Counted from the stretch's first letter, positions 49,630 to 58,239 are shown. The stretch: 64,000 bases of DNA from Methylibium sp. NZG (GCA_001263235.1 LGRD01000028.1:102206-166205); one strand, 5' to 3'. Numbers and translations: made by a program. Notes: generated by a model from the sequence alone, not told the origin.

Positions 49630-50376
49630 ATGACCCTCTTCATCGCCGCCTTCCTCCTCGGCCTGGTGTTCAACGCCGCACCCGGCGCGGTGTTTGCCGA
49701 GACCGTCCGGCAGGCGGCGCGCGGCGGGTTCAGACCGGCATTCGCCGTGCAGGTCGGCTCATTGGTGGGTGATGCCTTGTGGGGCGGCATCGGCTTGATC
49801 GGCGTGGGCTTGCTGTTGCAGCTCGAATCTCTGCGCGTGCCCGTGGGTGTGGCTGGTGTCGCCTACTTGCTGTGGCTGTCTTTCGACGCGTGGAAGGCTG
49901 CGGACAAAGAGTTCTCGGTCAGCATGGTCGGCACGGCCAGTCCGCGGCGTGCCTTGCGCGCCGGCGTGCTGCTGTCTGTGACCAACCCACAGAACATCGC
50001 CTACTGCGCTGCGCTGGGCAGCGCGATGGGCGCCATCGTCGCCGGCCCGCCGCAGCCGGCGGACTACGCGCTGTTCTTTGTCGGGCTGATGCTGGCGTCC
50101 GTGCTGTGGTCGGTTGTGTGTGCTGCGGCGTTGGCGGCGTTGTTCTTTCGTGCGGGGGCGCGCTGGGCGGGCCTGACGCACCGGCTGTGCGCGGTGGCGT
50201 TTCTGTTGCTGGCGCTGGCAGCGCTGCGTGATCTGGTTCAATCTACGCGCCCCTTCCCCCACTGGGGGAAGGCTGGGATGGGGGCCGCCGCCGTGGTGCT
50301 CAACCAACCCGCCCCCACCCCAACCCTCCCCCGGCGGGGGAGGGCGCGAATGGAGCTTCTCAGTGCTCACACTTGA
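49630..50376 (+). CDS. LysE-family exporter with repeat-derived C-terminal tail
   Basis: A 248-residue LysE/RhtB-type inner-membrane exporter of amino acids or related small molecules: GLVFNAAPGAVFAETVRQAARGG, QVGSLVGDALWGGIGL, and TNPQNIAYCAALGSAMG. About six helices end near residue 203. Residues 207-248 (RPFPHWGKAG... to AHT) are encoded by two palindromic repeats read in frame and have no membrane character; family members normally stop near 205-210. The gene is inserted between urtD and urtE, and its stop overlaps the urtE reading frame. Substrate unknown; export of excess nitrogen compounds is a guess from position. Confidence 0.85.
   Translation: MTLFIAAFLLGLVFNAAPGAVFAETVRQAARGGFRPAFAVQVGSLVGDALWGGIGLIGVGLLLQLESLRVPVGVAGVAYLLWLSFDAWKAADKEFSVSMVGTASPRRALRAGVLLSVTNPQNIAYCAALGSAMGAIVAGPPQPADYALFFVGLMLASVLWSVVCAAALAALFFRAGARWAGLTHRLCAVAFLLLALAALRDLVQSTRPFPHWGKAGMGAAAVVLNQPAPTPTLPRRGRARMELLSAHT
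50252..50344 (+). repeat. Pair of palindromic repeats at the LysE gene-urtE junction
   Basis: Hairpins at 50252-50272 (CCTTCCCCC, loop ACT, GGGGGAAGG) and 50324-50344 (CCCTCCCCC, loop GGC, GGGGGAGGG) are joined by a GGGATGGGGGCC...CAACCAACCC segment shared with the ureC insertion. They lie in the coding frame of the exporter and just before the urtE start. Confidence 0.88.
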
Positions 50377-51055
50377 AGGCATCAACCAGTACTACGGCGG
50401 CTCGCACATCCTGCGCAACGTGTCGCTCGAAGCCAAGCTCGGCGAAGTGACGGTCGTGCTGGGCCGCAATGGTGTCGGCAAGACCACCTTGCTGAAAAGC
50501 TTGATGGGCGTGGTGCCAGTCAAGACCGGCACGATCCGCCTGGACGGCGGCGACATCACCCGCGACCCGCCGTACGAGCGTGTTCGCAAGGGCGTCGGCT
50601 ACGTTCCGCAGGGGCGGGAGATTTTCGGCCGGCTGACGGTGCAGGAAAACCTGGCGATGGGCCTTGCCTACAAACCCGGCAGCACCCCGGTGCCGGCCGA
50701 GCTGTTCGAGCTGTTCCCGGTGCTCAAGCAGATGATCAACAGGCGCGGCGGCGACCTGTCAGGCGGCCAGCAGCAACAACTGGCGATTGCGCGCGCACTG
50801 GCCGCCGGCCCCAAACTGCTGATCCTCGACGAGCCCACCGAAGGCATCCAGCCCAGCATCATCAAGGACATCGGCCGCGTGATCCGCATGCTGGCCGATC
50901 GCGGCACGATGGCCATCGTGCTGGTCGAGCAGTACTACGACTTCGCCGCCGAACTGGCCGACCAGTACATCGTGATGGAGCGCGGCGAGATCGTGCAGCG
51001 CGGGCGCGGGAAAGACATGGAAGCGGAAGGCGCGCGCCAGCGGGTCTCGATCTGA
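50363..51055 (+). CDS. urtE: Urea ABC transporter ATP-binding protein UrtE
   Basis: A 230-residue ATPase: LEGINQYYGGSHILRNVSLEAKLGE, Walker A GRNGVGKTT, VPQGREIFGRLTVQENL, signature LSGGQQQQLAIARAL, Walker B LLILDEPTEGIQPS and VLVEQYYDFA. The GTG start is preceded by GGAG at a good distance; no ATG is possible because the frame upstream is repeat sequence. It overlaps the last codons of the LysE-family gene. Completes the UrtABCDE importer. Confidence 0.93.
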   Translation: MLTLEGINQYYGGSHILRNVSLEAKLGEVTVVLGRNGVGKTTLLKSLMGVVPVKTGTIRLDGGDITRDPPYERVRKGVGYVPQGREIFGRLTVQENLAMGLAYKPGSTPVPAELFELFPVLKQMINRRGGDLSGGQQQQLAIARALAAGPKLLILDEPTEGIQPSIIKDIGRVIRMLADRGTMAIVLVEQYYDFAAELADQYIVMERGEIVQRGRGKDMEAEGARQRVSI

Positions 51056-51085
51056 CGCGATCCTCCCGCGGCTCGCTTTAGTAGG

Positions 51086-51877
51086 TCACGGCGTGTTGAC
51101 CAGTTCGACGGCCGGTGCACCTTCGTCGGACTTGACCACCAGCACCCGAACGTCGTTCGGCGTCAGGCTGCCGGGCACCGATGTCAGCAGCCAGTCGGCG
51201 TTCTTGGCCAGCTCCACCGTGGCGTTGAAGATCACGTTCTTGGTACCGGCGGTCGTCATGCGCACGCGGTAGCTGCCGCCTTCGACTTCGAGCGAGTCGT
51301 TGCCCGACGCGGGCACCGCCTGTTTGTAGCCGACGTTGCCGAAGTTCGGTGCGACGGTGGCGATGTCGGTGGCCGGTGCGGTCAGGTACACGTCGACGCC
51401 GCCGGCATTGGCCGACGCGTTGTAGACCCGCACGCGGGCGTTGTCGGACGTGATGCCCTTGTTGTACGGGTCCGAGATCAACGCCACCTCGGTGATCGAG
51501 TTCGCATCGGGCAGGGCCACCAGCGTGTAGCGCGTGCCGCGGCGGGCGTCGAAGGTGCTGCTTCCGACGTTCAGTGCCGGCGTGGTGGCGGTGCGCACGT
51601 CCCAGCGCTCGGTGGACGTGGCCACGTCGAAGTAGCGCGACGCGCCCTTGTACGGCACGTTCGTCACATCGGCGGCGATCGTCAGGTCGTTGCGGAACAG
51701 CGTCACGTTGGGGGCCAGCGGGGCGGCGTGCACCAGGCGCACCTTCGGGTCGGCCAGGTCGAGCCGGTCGTCCAGGCTGTCGTCGCCACCGCCGCAAGCG
51801 GTCAGCACGAGTACCGGGGCGGCCACGAGCGCGGCAACCAAAGCGGGGCGGGTGAACCGGTTGGAAAAGTTCTTCAT
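51086..51877 (-). CDS. DUF4397-type lipoprotein
   Basis: A 263-residue secreted lipoprotein. The signal peptide ends in a lipobox (LTAC, Cys28), followed by a Gly/Asp linker and two similar beta-sandwich halves (VRLVHAAPLAPNVTLFRND, ARVRVYNASANAGGVDVYLT), typical of DUF4397. An AAGGA site lies before the ATG; an earlier in-frame ATG would place residues before the signal and is less likely. Function of the family is unknown; it is probably anchored to the outer membrane. Confidence 0.8.
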   Translation of the reverse strand: MKNFSNRFTRPALVAALVAAPVLVLTACGGGDDSLDDRLDLADPKVRLVHAAPLAPNVTLFRNDLTIAADVTNVPYKGASRYFDVATSTERWDVRTATTPALNVGSSTFDARRGTRYTLVALPDANSITEVALISDPYNKGITSDNARVRVYNASANAGGVDVYLTAPATDIATVAPNFGNVGYKQAVPASGNDSLEVEGGSYRVRMTTAGTKNVIFNATVELAKNADWLLTSVPGSLTPNDVRVLVVKSDEGAPAVELVNTP

Positions 51878-52128
51878 CTGCGAATCCTTCAAGGGGGTCA
51901 TTGAGATGCTGCACTGTAGGTACGTGCCTTGCGCGCATCTGTAGGGCGAGCCCACGCCCTTCGGGTCGCTGTGTCCGACTGTCGTGTCGGACAACGCCTC
52001 ACCGCCGGGCTCCCACTGCCATGCCATTGCGAGGTGGCGGACGCCCGGCGGCAGCGGCCACAATGCGGGCTGCCTGCCGACCCCTTTGCCCGCCTCCCTT
52101 GCCCACCTCTTTGCCAACGAGTGCGCCG

Positions 52129-52803
52129 ATGATCACCGTCCACCACCTCGACAACTCCCGTTCGCAGCGCGTGCTGTGGCTCCTCGAAGAGCTGGGCGTG
52201 CCCTACGACATCAAGCACTACCGGCGCGACGCCCAGACGATGCAGGCGCCGCCTGCGTTGCGAGAGGTTCATCCGCTGGGCAAGTCGCCAGTGATCACCG
52301 ACGGCGACTTGGCGGTGGCCGAGTCGGGTGCGATCGTCGAGTACCTGGTCGAGCGCCACGGTGGCGGCAAGCTGCTGCCCGCGGCCGGCACGCCGCAGCG
52401 GCTGCGCTACACCTACTGGCTGCACTTCGCCGAAGGCACGGCCATGTCGCCGCTGCTGATGAAGCTGGTGTTCGACAAGGTCGCGTCGTCGCCGATGCCG
52501 TTCTTTGCCAAACCGATCGCCAAGGCGATCTCTGCCAAGGTGCTGTCGTCGTTTGTCACGCCCAACATCGAGCGGCAGCTCGATTTTATGGAGGCCGAAC
52601 TCGGCCGCAGCGAGTGGTTTGCCGGCGACGCCTTCAGCGCGGCCGACATCCAGATGAGTTTTCCGCTTGAGGCGGCGGCGCAGCGGGCCGGGTTGAATGC
52701 GAGCCGGCCGAAGCTCACGGCTTTCCTGAAGCGAATCCACGCCCGGCCGGCGTACAAAGCGGCGCTGGAGCGCGGTGGCCCGTACAGTTTTGCGAACGAC
52801 TGA
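52129..52803 (+). CDS. Glutathione S-transferase family protein
   Basis: A 224-residue GST. The thioredoxin-fold N-terminal domain carries DNSRSQRVLWLLEELGVPY, a cis-proline segment GKSPVITDG, and AVAESGAIVEYL for glutathione binding. The C-terminal helical domain includes WFAGDAFSAADIQMSFPL. It is cytoplasmic, likely in detoxification or reductive conjugation. Monocistronic, divergent from the DUF4397 lipoprotein gene over 251 bp in which no clear element was recognised. Confidence 0.9.
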   Translation: MITVHHLDNSRSQRVLWLLEELGVPYDIKHYRRDAQTMQAPPALREVHPLGKSPVITDGDLAVAESGAIVEYLVERHGGGKLLPAAGTPQRLRYTYWLHFAEGTAMSPLLMKLVFDKVASSPMPFFAKPIAKAISAKVLSSFVTPNIERQLDFMEAELGRSEWFAGDAFSAADIQMSFPLEAAAQRAGLNASRPKLTAFLKRIHARPAYKAALERGGPYSFAND

Positions 52804-52898
52804 ATCGACGTGACCGTTCGCGTTGACGCTGGCCGCCCCGAGCCTGTTGAAGGGCCGGCATCGGCGACACTTCTACCCTGGCTTGAACCCGACGCACC

Positions 52899-53351
52899 AT
52901 GACCTTCAAACGACTCTTCTTGGCCCTGCTGATCCTCGTGCTGCTGGTGGCCGCCTACTTTGCCGTGGTGCTCAACTGGAGCTACTCGTCGGGCGAACGT
53001 GCCGGCTGGGTGCAAAAGCTCTCCGACAAGGGCTGGATCTGCAAGACCTGGGAGGGCGAGCTGGCGCTGGTTTCACTGCCCGGCACCGCCACGGTCGAGA
53101 AGTTCTACTTCACCGTACACGACGACGAGACCGCCGCGCAGCTCGCCAAGGCGATGGGCAAGCGCGTGTCGCTGCACTACGAGCAGAAGGTCGGCCTGCC
53201 GACGACGTGCTTCGGGGACACGCGCTATTTCGTCACCAAGGTGACGGTCTCGGACGATGTGTCGATCGCGCCCGGCGTCACGGTGCCGCAGGCGCCCGTG
53301 GTGGCGCCTGTCGTGGCACCAGCAGCGCCAGCCGCATCACCGGCGCGCTGA
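52899..53351 (+). CDS. Small membrane-anchored conserved hypothetical protein
   Basis: A 150-residue protein with one N-terminal helix (LFLALLILVLLVAAYFAVV) and a periplasmic domain with YSSGERAGWVQKLSDKGWICKTWEGELALVSLPG and two cysteines (ICK, TTCFG) that could pair. It ends in an Ala/Pro/Val-rich tail. It belongs to a family widespread in Burkholderiales, sometimes labelled 6-phosphogluconate dehydrogenase; no Rossmann motif supports that. Function unknown. Confidence 0.75.
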   Translation: MTFKRLFLALLILVLLVAAYFAVVLNWSYSSGERAGWVQKLSDKGWICKTWEGELALVSLPGTATVEKFYFTVHDDETAAQLAKAMGKRVSLHYEQKVGLPTTCFGDTRYFVTKVTVSDDVSIAPGVTVPQAPVVAPVVAPAAPAASPAR

Positions 53352-53427
53352 CCACGGCGCGGGGCGGCGAGCACCGATCGGCATCGCCGCGCACCCCGAA
53401 GATTCAACCCGCAGGAGGACACCCACG

Positions 53428-54447
53428 ATGAAACTCTTGATCACTGGCGGCGGCGGCTTTGTCGGCGCCCGCTTGGCCCGCGCGCTGCTGGCGCGAGGCA
53501 CGCTGTGCGGCCGCCCAGTCGAACAACTGGTGTTGACCGACCTGGCCCCACCGCCGGCTGACCTGCTGGCCGATGCGCGCGTGCAGGCCCGCACCGGAGC
53601 ACTGCTGTCGCAGACGGAGGCGCTGCGCGAAGAGCCGTTCGACGGCGTGTTCCACCTCGCCTCGGCGGTGTCGGGCGAGTGCGAGGCCGACTTCGAGCTC
53701 GGCCTGCGCTCCAACCTCGACAGCACGCGCGCGCTGCTGGACGCACTGCGATTCAACGTCAACGCGGGCGGCAAGGCGGCGCGTGTGGTGTTCTCGAGCT
53801 CGGTCGCGGTGTTCGGCCCCGACCCGGCGGTGCCCATGCCCAAGGTGGTCGCCGACGACACGCTGCCCGCGCCGCAAACCTCGTACGGCGCGCAAAAGTT
53901 GATTTGCGAGCACCTGGTGGCCGACTACACCCGCAAGGGCTACATCGACGGCCGGGCCGCGCGCTTGATGACGGTGACGGTGCGGCCGGGCCGCCCCAAC
54001 GGCGCAGCGTCGTCGTTCTTCAGCGGCATCATCCGCGAGCCGCTCGCGGGGGTCGAGTCGGTGTGCCCGGTGGATGCCAGCGTGTCGCACCCGGTGTCGT
54101 CACCGAGCCGCACGATCGACGGGCTCATCAAGGTGTTCGAAGCCAGCCGCGAGACCTTCAACGGCCGCACCGCACTCAACCTGCCGGCGCTCAACGTGCG
54201 CGTGGCCGACATGCTGGAAGCGCTCGCGCAGGTGGCCGGGCCGAAAGTGCGCGCGCTGGTGCGCTTCGAGCGCGACGAGCGCATTGCCGGCATCGTGGCC
54301 AACTGGCCGACCGGCGCTTCGGCCGCGCGCGCCAACAAGCTGGGGCTGATGCCGCACACCGAGTTCGCCGAGATCATTCGCCAGTACATCGAAGACTGCA
54401 GCGCAGCGCCGACCGCGGCACAGACGCTGAAGGGGCTGTCGCTTTGA
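53428..54447 (+). CDS. denD: NAD-dependent epimerase/dehydrogenase, D-erythronate dehydrogenase-like
   Basis: A 339-residue extended SDR: nucleotide motif TGGGGFVGARLA, catalytic Ser in VVFSSSVAVFG, and Tyr153-x3-Lys157 in TSYGAQK. The RPGRPNGAASSFFSGIIREPLAG stretch is characteristic of DenD, which oxidises D-erythronate to the 2-keto acid. A strong AGGAGG site precedes the ATG. The next gene, also an SDR, starts 39 bp downstream. The kinase and isomerase partners of four-carbon sugar acid pathways are absent, so the substrate may differ. Confidence 0.8.
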   Translation: MKLLITGGGGFVGARLARALLARGTLCGRPVEQLVLTDLAPPPADLLADARVQARTGALLSQTEALREEPFDGVFHLASAVSGECEADFELGLRSNLDSTRALLDALRFNVNAGGKAARVVFSSSVAVFGPDPAVPMPKVVADDTLPAPQTSYGAQKLICEHLVADYTRKGYIDGRAARLMTVTVRPGRPNGAASSFFSGIIREPLAGVESVCPVDASVSHPVSSPSRTIDGLIKVFEASRETFNGRTALNLPALNVRVADMLEALAQVAGPKVRALVRFERDERIAGIVANWPTGASAARANKLGLMPHTEFAEIIRQYIEDCSAAPTAAQTLKGLSL

Positions 54448-54486
54448 ACGAGGCGGCTGTGAAGGAAGCGTTGTGAAGGAGATCGC

Positions 54487-55239
54487 GTGAACCAGATCGA
54501 CCTGAAAGGCCGCGTCGCCGTCATCACCGGTGGTGCCCAGGGCATTGGCTATGCCGCGGCCGAGCGCATGCTGGCCTCGGGCGCGGCGGTGGTGCTGTGG
54601 GACGTGGACGCCGCCCGGCTCGACCAGGCCAAGGCCGCGCTGCGAACCCTCGGCCTCGTGAGCACGGCCGTGGTGGAGCTGACGAACGAAGCCGACGTGA
54701 CCGCCGCCACCACCGAGGCGGTGACACTGCACGGCCGCATCGACATCCTCGTCAACAACGCCGGCATCACCGGCGGCAACGCCACCACCTGGGAGTTGGC
54801 GCCCGACGTGTGGCGCCGCGTGATCGAGGTGAACCTCGTCGGCCCCTACCTCACCTGCCGCGCGGTGGTGCCGCAAATGGTGAAGCAGCACTACGGCCGC
54901 ATCGTCAACATCGCGTCGGTGGCGGGCAAGGAAGGCAACCCCAACGCATCGCACTACAGCGCGTCCAAGGCCGGGTTGATCGCGCTCACCAAGTCGCTTT
55001 CGAAGGAACTGGCGACCAAAGGCGTGCTGGTGAACGCCGTGTCGCCGGCAGCGGCCAAGACGGCGATCTTCGACTCGATGACCGAGCAGCACATCGCCTT
55101 CATGCTCAGCAAGATCCCGATGGCGCGCTTCCTCGAAGTGGGGGAGGCGGCGGCGATGATTGCGTGGCTGGCGTCGGAAGAGTGTTCGTTCAGCACCGGG
55201 GCGGTGTTCGATTTGTCGGGGGGGCGGGCGACGTATTGA
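54487..55239 (+). CDS. Short-chain dehydrogenase/reductase
   Basis: A 250-residue classical SDR: TGGAQGIG cofactor motif, NNAG, catalytic Ser144 (NIASVAG), Tyr157 and Lys161 (YSASK), and the C-terminal FSTGAVFDLSGGRATY. The start is GTG with a GGAG site; no ATG precedes the beta-1 strand (RVAVITGG). Probably cotranscribed with the denD-like gene, oxidising a sugar acid or polyol. Substrate unproven. Confidence 0.88.
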   Translation: MNQIDLKGRVAVITGGAQGIGYAAAERMLASGAAVVLWDVDAARLDQAKAALRTLGLVSTAVVELTNEADVTAATTEAVTLHGRIDILVNNAGITGGNATTWELAPDVWRRVIEVNLVGPYLTCRAVVPQMVKQHYGRIVNIASVAGKEGNPNASHYSASKAGLIALTKSLSKELATKGVLVNAVSPAAAKTAIFDSMTEQHIAFMLSKIPMARFLEVGEAAAMIAWLASEECSFSTGAVFDLSGGRATY

Positions 55240-55244
55240 GTTGG

Positions 55245-55291
55245 TGGTCGGCGGTCGGCGGTCGGCGGTCGGCGGTTGCCATTGCCGTTGC
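55245..55291 (+). repeat. Heptamer GGTCGGC and hexamer GTTGCC microsatellites
   Basis: Four tandem GGTCGGC units are followed directly by three to four near-perfect GTTGCC/ATTGCC units. They start a few bases after the SDR stop codon. Confidence 0.85.
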
Positions 55292-55389
55292 CGTTGCGAG
55301 TCGGCGTCGGCGCGGCTCGCCGCGGGCGGTCTCCGGCGCGGGCTCATGCCGGGTCGGTCGCCGGGTACGGCGACTGCGCTGCGGTGCTC

Positions 55390-55497
55390 GGCTTGAGGTC
55401 GTGTCGCCGAACTCACTCCGCTCCCTTCGGTCCGCTCCGTTCAAACAACGGCGACGAGTCAGTTTACGAAGCGCGCAAGCGCGCACGACCTCAAGCC
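55390..55497. repeat. Long stem-loop repeat
   Basis: Outer arms GGCTTGAGGTCGTG (55390-55403) and CACGACCTCAAGCC (55484-55497) are perfectly complementary over 14 bp, continued by inner arms TCGCCG (55404-55409) and CGGCGA (55449-55454). It resembles an intergenic repeat type I recall from Burkholderiales genomes, but no second copy is in the window. Confidence 0.75.
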
Positions 55498-55786
55498 TGC
55501 GCTCCTCGCCGCCCCAGAAATCGCCCCGGCCGAAACCGCCCGCCGCGAGCTGAACGGTGTTTGTTGTTCGGACCGAAAAGAACCGACCCCCCAGCAAAGG
55601 CGCGTCTGGGCCGCGAGACCGAGCACCGCAAGGGAGTCGCCCGTACTCGGGCGACCGCCGAAGTGAAGCCTTCCGGCCTGTCCGGACGCGCCTTTGCCGC
55701 ACAAGCGCTGGCCTCAGCAATCGGTCGCCGAGCAGCCGAGCTGCCGAGCAGCTCGACCGTCACGCGCTGCGCCGTCCGCGGATCGT

Positions 55787-56617
55787 TCAGGTGCGCCAGA
55801 CGCGCGGCGCGCACGCCGGCAGGCCCCAGGCCAGCATGCGCCAGCGGGCCCAGGTGGCCGTCAGCAGGTCCATCAGCGCCTCCACGCGCGGGGCCAGCAC
55901 GCGCAGCAGCACCAGTTGCTCGTGCGGCGAGGTGCTGCCGGCGCTGGCGCGCAGTGCGTGGCCGGCGCACACCTCGCGCGCTGCGTCGAGCAACGCCTCG
56001 CGCCGCGCCGCGCTGAGCCCGCTGCCGCCAGCCAGCCACAGTGTGCCCATCGCGCGGTGGCCGGCCCAGCCCAATGGCGAGTCGAGCAGGCGGCGGTCTT
56101 CGCCGTCGATCACGCCGCGGTCGAGCCACACGCCAGGCAGCTCGATGTGCTGCTCGTAGCGGCCGCGATCGAAAGCCTCGCCGCTGGCCGGCAGGCCCAG
56201 CGCCACGATGTCCCAGCCGATCATCTCGGCGTTGGCCTCCAGCTCGAATTGCATGCGGTTGTGCGCCAGTGCGCCGCGGTGGCAGGTGGTCTGCAGCGGC
56301 AGCCACTCCAGCCGCGCGCCGCCCTCCACACGGGCCCGCACCGACTGGTGTGCCGCCGCCCCGTTGCTGCGGTAGAAGCGCGCTGCGCCGGGGGTCGTGA
56401 TGAGCGCGTGCGAGCCAGCGCCCAGCGTGGCCTCGACCTCCAGCACATCGCCGCCGACGATGCCGCCCGGCGGGTGCACCAGCACGTTGTGGCACACCGT
56501 CGGCGCTTCGGGGTACAGGCTGGCCAGCACGCGCAGCGGGCCGCTGTGGCGGTCGTGCACGACGGTGCGGGTGGCCTCGCGGCGGTAGTTCAGCTTCAGG
56601 TGGGCGTGCCAGGTCAT
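55787..56617 (-). CDS. ureD: Urease accessory protein UreD
   Basis: A 276-residue UreD/UreH: MTWHAHLKLNYRREATRTVV start, HNVLVHPPGGIVGGDVLEVE, LITTPGAARFYRS, LQTTCHRGALAHNRMQFELE and LPGVWLDRG. It acts with UreF and UreG to deliver nickel to the urease active site. It usually sits directly upstream of ureA; here it is more than 11 kb away and on the far side of urtABCDE. It begins 16 bases after the NYN-LOTUS gene on the same strand. The start is at the conserved MTWHAHL; the longer frame upstream overlaps the other gene. Confidence 0.92.
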   Translation of the reverse strand: MTWHAHLKLNYRREATRTVVHDRHSGPLRVLASLYPEAPTVCHNVLVHPPGGIVGGDVLEVEATLGAGSHALITTPGAARFYRSNGAAAHQSVRARVEGGARLEWLPLQTTCHRGALAHNRMQFELEANAEMIGWDIVALGLPASGEAFDRGRYEQHIELPGVWLDRGVIDGEDRRLLDSPLGWAGHRAMGTLWLAGGSGLSAARREALLDAAREVCAGHALRASAGSTSPHEQLVLLRVLAPRVEALMDLLTATWARWRMLAWGLPACAPRVWRT

Positions 56618-56633
56618 GGGGCGAATGGGAAAT

Positions 56634-57983
56634 CTACGCAGCGAAGCTGTCCGCAATCCAGCGTCTGATCGTGCTCGTCGATGCGTCATCCAGAACCATC
56701 TGTTCGCGCTGGCACAGAAAGAGAATCTGGTCGACGAGGCGAAGGGCCAACGTCGCCTGTTGGTCGTTCCCTTGGCCGAACACGTGCCCGTTGAGCTGCA
56801 TGCCGCGGATCAGAAAGCTGGCGTCGCGGAGTCGCAGTCGCAGGCCTCGCATCGCAAGGCACTTCTCGCAGACACGCGCTGCTGTTGCTGCAAGGTTGAA
56901 CGCTTGGTGTGATAAGTCCTCCGCAAGGATGGCGAGCACGATCTGCATCTCCCTTGGCGCAAGCATCGGAGCGTTGGTCAACGAGCAGACCTCCCTGACC
57001 ACTCTGAACAACGATTCGTTTCCATTCCAGGGTGAGTCAGTCTCCTGCACCACCGCTGATGGCTCCACGTCATGCCGTGCCGGGTCCACGATCCTGCCGC
57101 CCGGGGCATTGATCCAAAGCAAGCGCGACAGTCCCAGCGACCGGAAGAATGGCTTGAACGTGCCGTGCCCGCTCCAGTTGTCGGTGACGTCAGGAAACTC
57201 CTGCTTCAGGCGTGATGCCAGCAAGCTGGCGGTCACCGGCTGCGAAGACTCGTCCATCGCCGTCCAGATTCGATGAGCGATTGCCACAAGTTCTTCAGGA
57301 GTTGCAGCGCGCGGCTTTCGTTCGGCAACGGGTTCAGCTCGGTTCGACCCGGCGGTTGCCTTGAGCGCTGGCGCGCCGTTTGCGGACGGCCGATCTTCCG
57401 GCGGTCGCGCAGCCGAAACTCCATTGCCCGACGGGTTGTCAGATGGCACATCTGCTGGGCTCTGACCAGAGCCGAGCGCCTCCTTGAGGAACAGGCGCTC
57501 TTCGATGAGCAAATCCGCCGATGCCTGGTACGCCGCGGACGGAAAACCGATCGCAAGTACGGTTGTGCGTCTGTCGTAGCGTCTGAGTTTTCGCAGGACT
57601 GGCGTGAAGTCTGCGTCAGCGGAGAACACGATGAACTCGTCGTAGCGTGTCGGGTGCTCAAGCAAGTCGATCACGTCGAGCACCATGTGGATGTCGGTGC
57701 TCGTCTTGCCTTGACTCGTTACCGGCGGGCAGTCGACGATCTCGAAGCCCGCTCGCAAGAAGGCGTGGCGGTAGCCTTGGTACCAGTTCGGGTTGAGGTA
57801 GCAGCGCCGAACCAGAAGCCTGCGCCGCTGCCCGGTGTCATGGGGATGTGGCAGTGGCAGTGAGTCCGTCAGCCACTTGATCCAGTCCGATGGCTGTCGG
57901 GCAAACCGATCCGCAGCATCGGGCGACAACTGACGCAACTGCGAAAACACGTTGTCGAAGTCGACAAACAGCGCGCTCTTCAT
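56634..57983 (-). CDS. NYN-domain RNase-like protein with OST-HTH/LOTUS domain
   Basis: A 449-residue protein. The N-terminal NYN (PIN-like) domain has conserved acids: ALFVDFDNVFSQL at the start, GKTSTDIHMVLDVIDLL in the middle, and FIVFSADADFTPVLRKLR. A variable linker follows (about 215-275), then an OST-HTH/LOTUS RNA-binding module (ELVAIAHRIWTAMD... to RIVDPARHD, about 275-350), and a C-terminal helical region. Predicted metal-dependent RNase acting on RNA bound by the LOTUS domain. Base composition looks lower in GC than its neighbours, hinting at transfer. Start at MKSALFVDFDN. Confidence 0.82.
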   Translation of the reverse strand: MKSALFVDFDNVFSQLRQLSPDAADRFARQPSDWIKWLTDSLPLPHPHDTGQRRRLLVRRCYLNPNWYQGYRHAFLRAGFEIVDCPPVTSQGKTSTDIHMVLDVIDLLEHPTRYDEFIVFSADADFTPVLRKLRRYDRRTTVLAIGFPSAAYQASADLLIEERLFLKEALGSGQSPADVPSDNPSGNGVSAARPPEDRPSANGAPALKATAGSNRAEPVAERKPRAATPEELVAIAHRIWTAMDESSQPVTASLLASRLKQEFPDVTDNWSGHGTFKPFFRSLGLSRLLWINAPGGRIVDPARHDVEPSAVVQETDSPWNGNESLFRVVREVCSLTNAPMLAPREMQIVLAILAEDLSHQAFNLAATAARVCEKCLAMRGLRLRLRDASFLIRGMQLNGHVFGQGNDQQATLALRLVDQILFLCQREQMVLDDASTSTIRRWIADSFAA

Positions 57984-58054
57984 CTGGGTTGACCTCCCTT
58001 GCCTGCGAGTGTGCCCGACAGGGTGCAACGGTGCGGCAAGTGTCCATGGCGATC

Positions 58055-58070
58055 TGGCAGTGTCTTTGCA
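58055..58070 (+). promoter_or_regulatory. Possible sigma-54 promoter upstream of the Sel1 gene
   Basis: TGGCAGTGTCTTTGCA has GG and GC ten bases apart and matches the -24/-12 consensus except one base. It lies 170 bp before the ATG. One such chance match is expected in a window of this size, so support is weak. Confidence 0.3.
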
Positions 58071-58239
58071 CAAGACTACCGAACCTGTGTGTGCTCTGTG
58101 CCAGGGGGTGGGGGCGAGCTCGCTGTCGGGTTCTGCGCACCGCGGCCGTGCAGCGCGGAGAAGATGAACGCGCTTCTGACCTCTCTTCGGAGGTTTGCCC
58201 CGGCCCGATTGCTCTACCTTGCGATGCAGGAGGACAGTC

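Larger units (their letters stand above)
55240..55786. other. 547-bp intergenic region without a gene
   Basis: Convergent ends of the SDR gene and ureD. It holds a heptanucleotide microsatellite, a short GTTGCC-type tandem run, a long stem-loop (separate entries) and then sequence with no ORF showing homology. Several overlapping open frames here have no recognisable protein and unlike composition. Confidence 0.7.

Noticed and set aside
52899..53351. Label '6-phosphogluconate dehydrogenase'
   Set aside because: A single membrane helix and small periplasmic domain with no nucleotide-binding fold.
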